DNA of 64,000 bases from Chrysomallon squamiferum (Eukaryota > Mollusca > Gastropoda > Neomphalida > Peltospiridae). How positions within the stretch are numbered: the stretch's first letter is position 1; every line of letters begins with the position of its first letter. Both the position numbers and the translations under genes were made by a program. Positions 58,807-64,000 of the stretch are shown here, piece by piece. The stretch is from positions 46,974,595 to 47,038,594 of the forward strand of contig CM022665.1 in assembly GCA_012295275.1 (NCBI GenBank). The letters are read 5' to 3'. The notes under the pieces are model-generated. The model saw only the letters and a program-made list of their open reading frames with translations, had not been told where the DNA came from and did not search any database.

Positions 58807-61584
58807 AAAAATCTCTTGGAGTCACCTGTACTGATACAGTGGAATGTTCTGATCCTAACGCTGAATGTGCTAGTGGTGTCTGTAGTTGTAAAACAAACTT
58901 CTATAAAGACACTCAAAACAGTTGTCAACCAAGTACGTTAAACGAAATGAAACGTCACTTTATTAAAAAAAGAAAATAATAAACACGAAAATATAATATC
59001 TATTATGATTATATAGTGACAAACTACCTGAATTACGTAATTTTTGCATTTATACAAGTATCTTTTTATTTATTTATTTATTTATTTATATAATGTGGTA
59101 TTTAATTATTTATATTATATGGTTACTAATAATTTCAGGTTTATAACTACTATGAAATATTTTCTTCATTTTTGAAAAGAATACTTTTCAGAAATATAAA
59201 TAACTATGAAAGAAAATTTAAAAAAAAAAGAAAAAAACAAATAGAAATGAAAAAATTGGTTTTAATTTTTTTTAAATAAACGGAATTTCATTATATTGTG
59301 CGATTTAGATAAATACAAAAGCACTTAATAATAGAAATTTCTTTGAAAACCATTATTTCAAATACCACTCAAATGTTTTGGTTTTCGTTTTTGTTGTTGT
59401 GTTTATTGTTTTCAGAATACTATTCCAGTGTTTTATGGTTTATTTTATTATTTCAGAAAAATCTCTTGGAGTCACCTGTACTGATACAGTGGAATGTTCT
59501 GATCCTAACGCTGAATGTGCTAGTGGTGTCTGTAGTTGTAAAACAAACTTCTATAAAGACACTCAAAACAGTTGTCAACCAAGTACGTTAAACGAAATGA
59601 AACGTCACTTTATTAAAAAAAGAAAATAATAAACACGAAAATATAATATCTATTATGATTATATAGTGACAAACTACCTGAATTACGTAATTTTTGTATA
59701 CTTATTTATCTATTTTTATTAATATCATATGGTTACTAATTATTTCAGGTCTATAACTACTAAGAAATATTCTCTTTACTTTCCAAAAGAATATATTTCA
59801 GATACAAATAATTATGAAAGTTATTTAAACAAAGAAGAAAAAACAATAGAAATGAAAGAAAATGAATAATCTTTTTTTTTAAACGAAATTTCATTATATT
59901 GTGCGATTTAGATAAATACAAAAGCACTTAATAATAGAAATTTCTTTGAAAACCATTATTTCAAATACCACTCAAATGTTTTGGTTTTCGTTTTTGTTGT
60001 TGTGTTTATTGTTTTCAGAATACTATTCCAGTGTTTTATGGTTTAGTTTATTATTTCAGAAAAATCTCTTGGAGTCACCTGTACTGATACAGTGGAATGT
60101 TCTGATCCTAACGCTGAATGTGCTAGTGGTGTCTGTAGTTGTAAAACAAACTTCTATAAAGACACTCAAAACAGTTGTCAACCAAGTACGTTAAACGAAA
60201 TGAAACGTCACTTTATTAAAAAAAGAAAATAATAAACACGAAAATATAATATCTATTATGATTATATAGTGACAAACTACCTGAATTACGTAATTTTTGC
60301 ATTTATACAAGTATATTTTTATTTATTTATTTATTTTTTATTTAATTTATTTATTAATGGTAATTTATTTATTTTATTATTAGGTAATTAATATAATGTG
60401 GTTACTAATAAATTCAGATTTATAACTACTATGAAATATTTTCTTCATTTTTGAAAAGAATACTTTTGAAATATAAATAACTATGGAAGAGAATGTAAAA
60501 AGAAAGGAAACAAAACAATTTTCATTGTTTATTGTGTTTTTACAATTTATTTTAAGAAACGGAATTTCACTATATTGTTCGATTTACATAAATAGAAAAA
60601 TTACTTCATAATAGAAATTCTTTAAAAAACCTTTATTTTTATTTTCCTTTTTGTTGTTGTTGTTGTGATTGTTTTCAGAATACTATTCCAGTGTTTTATG
60701 GTTTAGTTTATTATTTCAGAAAAATCTCTTGGAGTCACCTGTACTGATACAGTGGAATGTTCTGATCCTAACGCTGAATGTGCTAGTGGTGTCTGTAGTT
60801 GTAAAACAAACTTCTATAAAGACACTCAAAACAGTTGTCAACCAAGTACGTTAAACGAAATGAAACGTCACTTTATTAAAAAAAGAAAATAATAAACACG
60901 AAAATATAATATCTATTATGATTATATAGTGACAAACTACCTGAATTACGTAATTTTTGTATACTTATTTATCTATTTTTATTAATATCATATGGTTACT
61001 AATTATTTCAGGTCTATAACTACTAAGAAATATTCTCTTTACTTTCCAAAAGAATATATTTCAGATACAAATAATTATGAAAGTTATTTAAACAAAGAAG
61101 AAAAAACAATAGAAATGAAAGAAAATGAATAATCTTTTTTTTTAAACGAAATTTCATTATATTGTGCGATTTAGATAAATACAAAAGCACTTAATAATAG
61201 AAATTTCTTTGAAAACCATTATTTCAAATACCACTCAAATGTTTTGGTTTTCGTTTTTGTTGTTATTGTTGTGATTGTTTTCAGAATACTATTCCAGTGT
61301 TTTATGGTTTAGTTTATTATTTCAGAAAAATCTCTTGGAGTCACCTGTACTGATACAGTGGAATGTTCTGATCCTAACGCTGAATGTGCTAGTGGTGTCT
61401 GTAGTTGTAAAACAAACTTCTATAAAGACACTCAAAACAGTTGTCAACCAAGTACGTTAAACGAAATGAAACGTCACTTTATTAAAAAAAGAAAATAATA
61501 AACACGAAAATATAATATCTATTATGATTATATAGTGACAAACTACCTGAATTACGTAATTTTTGCATTTATACAAGTATCTTT

Positions 61585-61623
<39 letters not shown>

Positions 61624-62854
61624 TTAATATAATTTTTTATTTATTTATTTATTAGGTAATTAATATAATGTGGTTACTAATAAATTCAGATTTATAACTA
61701 CTATGAAATATTTTCTTCATTTTTGAAAAGAATACTTTTGAAATATAAATAACTATGGAAGAGAATGTAAAAAGAAAGGAAACAAAACAATTTTCATTGT
61801 TTATTGGGTTTTTACAATTTATTTTAAGAAACGGAATTTCACTATATTGTTCGATTTACATAAATAGAAAAATTACTTCATAATAGAAATTCTTTAAAAA
61901 ACCTTTATTTTTATTTTCCTTTTTGTTGTTATTGTTGTGATTGTTTTCAGAATACTATTCCAGTGTTTTATGGTTTAGTTTATTATTTCAGAAAAATCTC
62001 TTGGAGTCACCTGTACTGATACAGTGGAATGTTCTGATCCTAACGCTGAATGTGCTAGTGGTGTCTGTAGTTGTAAAACAAACTTCTATAAAGACACTCA
62101 AAACAGTTGTCAACCAAGTACGTTAAACGAAATGAAACGTCACTTTATTAAAAAAAATAATAATAATAAACACGAAAATATAATATCTATTATGATCAAA
62201 TAGTGACAAACTACCTGAATTACGTAATTTTTGTATACTAATTTATCTATTTTTATTAATATCATATGGTTACTAATTATTTCAGGTCTATAACTACTAA
62301 GAAATATTCTCTTTACTTTCCAAAAGAATATATTTCAGATACAAATAACTATGAAAGTTATTTAAACAAAGAAGAAAAAACAATAGAAATGAAAGAAAAT
62401 GAATAATCTTTTTTTTAAACGAAATTTCATTATATTGTGCGATTTAGATAAATACAAAAGCACTTAATAATAGAAATTTCTTTGAAAACCATTATTTCAA
62501 ATACCACTCAAATGTTTTGGTTTTCGTTTTTGTTGTTGTGTTTATTGTTTTCAGAATACTATTCCAGTGTTTTATGGTTTATTTTATTATTTCAGAAAAA
62601 TCTCTTGGAGTCACCTGTACTGATACAGTGGAATGTTCTGATCCTAACGCTGAATGTGCTAGTGGTGTCTGTAGTTGTAAAACAAACTTCTATAAAGACA
62701 CTCAAAACAGTTGTCAACCAAGTACGTTAAACGAAATGAAACGTCACTTTATTAAAAAAAGAAAATAATAAACACGAAAATATAATATCTATTATGATTA
62801 TATAGTGACAAACTACCTGAATTACGTAATTTTTGCATTTATACAAGTATCTTT

Positions 62855-62893
<39 letters not shown>

Positions 62894-64000
62894 TTAATAT
62901 AATGTGGTATTTAATTATTTATATTATTAGGTAATTAATATAATGTGGTTACTAATAAATTCAGATTTATAACTACTATGAAATATTTTCTTCATTTTTG
63001 AAAAGAATACTTTTGAAATATAAATAACTATGGAAGAGAATGTAAAAAGAAAGGAAACAAAACAATTTTCATTGTTTATTGTGTTTTTACAATTTATTTT
63101 AAGAAACGGAATTTCACTATATTGTTCGATTTACATAAATAGAAAAATTACTTCATAATAGAAATTCTTTAAAAAACCTTTATTTTTATTTTCCTTTTTG
63201 TTGTTGTTGTTGTGATTGTTTTCAGAATACTATTCCAGAGTTTTATGGTTTAGTTTATTATTTCAGAAAAATCTCTTGGAGTCACCTGTACTGATACAGT
63301 GGAATGTTCTGATCCTAACGCTGAATGTGCTAGTGGTGTCTGTAGTTGTAAAACAAACTTCTATAAAGACACTCAAAACAGTTGTCAACCAAGTACGTTA
63401 AACGAAATGAAACGTCACTTTATTAAAAAAAAAAAAGAAAATAATAAACACGAAAATATAATATCTATTATGATTATATAGTGACAAACTACCTGAATTA
63501 CGTAATTTTTGTATACTTATTTATCTATTTTTATTAATATCATATGGTTACTAATTATTTCAGGTCTATAACTACTAAGAAATATTCTCTTTACTTTCCA
63601 AAAGAATATATTTCAGATACAAATAATTATGAAAGTTATTTAAACAAAGAAGAAAAAACAATAGAAATGAAAGAAAATGAATAATTTTTTTTTAAACGAA
63701 ATTTCATTATATTGTGCGATTTAGATAAATACAAAAGCACTTAATAATAGAAATTTCTTTGAAAACCATTATTTCAAATACCACTCAAATGTTTTGGTTT
63801 TCGTTTTTGTTGTTATTGTTGTGATTGTTTTCAGAATACTATTCCAGTGTTTTATGGTTTAGTTTATTATTTCAGAAAAATCTCTTGGAGTCACCTGTAC
63901 TGATACAGTGGAATGTTCTGATCCTAACGCTGAATGTGCTAGTGGTGTCTGTAGTTGTAAAACAAACTTCTATAAAGACACTCAAAACAGTTGTCAACCA
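58760..64000 (+). repeat. Dimeric higher-order tandem array (~1.26-1.28 kb period) carrying one EGF exon per monomer
   Basis: Successive exon starts are spaced 650, 603, 660, 606, 666, 604, 671 and 609 bp, a strict long/short alternation. Long monomers have the intron type GCATTTATACAAGTAT plus a TTTA tract. Short monomers have GTATACTTATTTATC..ATTAATATCATATGG. The exons are identical by eye in all copies while the two intron types differ. The array continues past the right edge. Confidence 0.93.
58807..64000 (+). CDS. Tandem EGF-like exons of a third receptor-family gene (nine copies, partial gene)
   Basis: Nine 126-bp exons with AG acceptor and gtacgt donor, phase 1-1: 58807-58932, 59457-59582, 60060-60185, 60720-60845, 61326-61451, 61992-62117, 62596-62721, 63267-63392, 63876-64000 (the last is cut one base short by the window). 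Each encodes 42 residues with six Cys (KSLGVTCTDTVEC, PNAECASGVCSCKTNFYKD, NSCQP). The Cys spacing, leading KSL and NAEC...CxC...FY pattern match EGF exons 8 and 10 of the phosphatase gene, so this is likely a paralogue's ectodomain. Spliced together they would give an uninterrupted string of EGF-like repeats without FN3 between them. Start, FN3, membrane and phosphatase exons are outside the window, so the phosphatase identity is inferred. Hydrophobic frames overlapping the exons (LLESPVLIQW..) are shifted-frame shadows. Confidence 0.8.

Noticed and set aside
59343-63401. Repeated hydrophobic open frames (FSEYYSSVLW...) over the EGF array
   Set aside because: They start in the intron and read the EGF exon in a shifted frame; the spliced Cys-rich frame has AG/GT borders and family similarity.
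58760-64000. CRISPR-like array of regularly spaced repeats
   Set aside because: Units are over 600 bp, contain spliceable EGF exons, and the host is clearly a eukaryote.

Overview
The window is animal nuclear DNA: genes are split into many short exons with GT/AG introns, base composition is very AT-rich, and introns and spacers are full of microsatellites (TAA/TTA, GA/CT, AT, GAA, TTTA) and minisatellites. The gene content (a receptor tyrosine phosphatase with many fibronectin-III and EGF-like units, and an FBXO3 orthologue) and the repeat style suggest a lophotrochozoan invertebrate, most likely a mollusc. That assignment is inference. No bacterial, viral or CRISPR features were seen.

Layout. 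(1) 1-8545, minus strand: the 5' part of a receptor-phosphatase-like gene (signal peptide, EGF-like, FN3, EGF-like, FN3); its 3' part lies beyond the left edge. (2) 8546-9648: a shared spacer between two divergent start codons, with mirrored E-box and ETS-like motifs. (3) 9649-38272, plus strand: a complete 34-exon receptor-type tyrosine phosphatase. I assembled it by following splice sites and phase: 5070 nt, 1689 residues. Order: signal peptide, five EGF-like and five FN3 exons in alternation, four further FN3-like domains, a furin-type RRKR site, one transmembrane helix, one PTP domain and a tail with YxN motifs. The PTP P-loop is intact but the WPD loop reads WED. (4) 38273-50800: 3' UTR, AT-rich spacer, a possible hAT-like MITE and about 3.9 kb of trinucleotide-derived satellite. 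(5) 50890-57061, plus strand: FBXO3 (F-box plus SUKH/SMI1-KNR4 domain), cut before its ApaG domain by a 200-N gap at 57308-57507. (6) 58807-64000, plus strand: nine copies of one 126-bp EGF-like exon, coding sequence identical by eye, in a dimeric higher-order array running off the right edge. This is probably the ectodomain of a third family member.

The common theme is a receptor-phosphatase locus whose ectodomain is built from symmetric phase 1-1 exons and is being reshaped by inverted duplication, tandem duplication, gene conversion and exon-array amplification, while the membrane and phosphatase part is single copy. This looks like a fast-diversifying surface-receptor family, possibly in recognition or immunity; that role is a hypothesis. 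A second recurring oddity is minisatellites whose terminal unit is itself a functional splice site (exon 2 acceptor, exon 18 donor, exon 32 acceptor).
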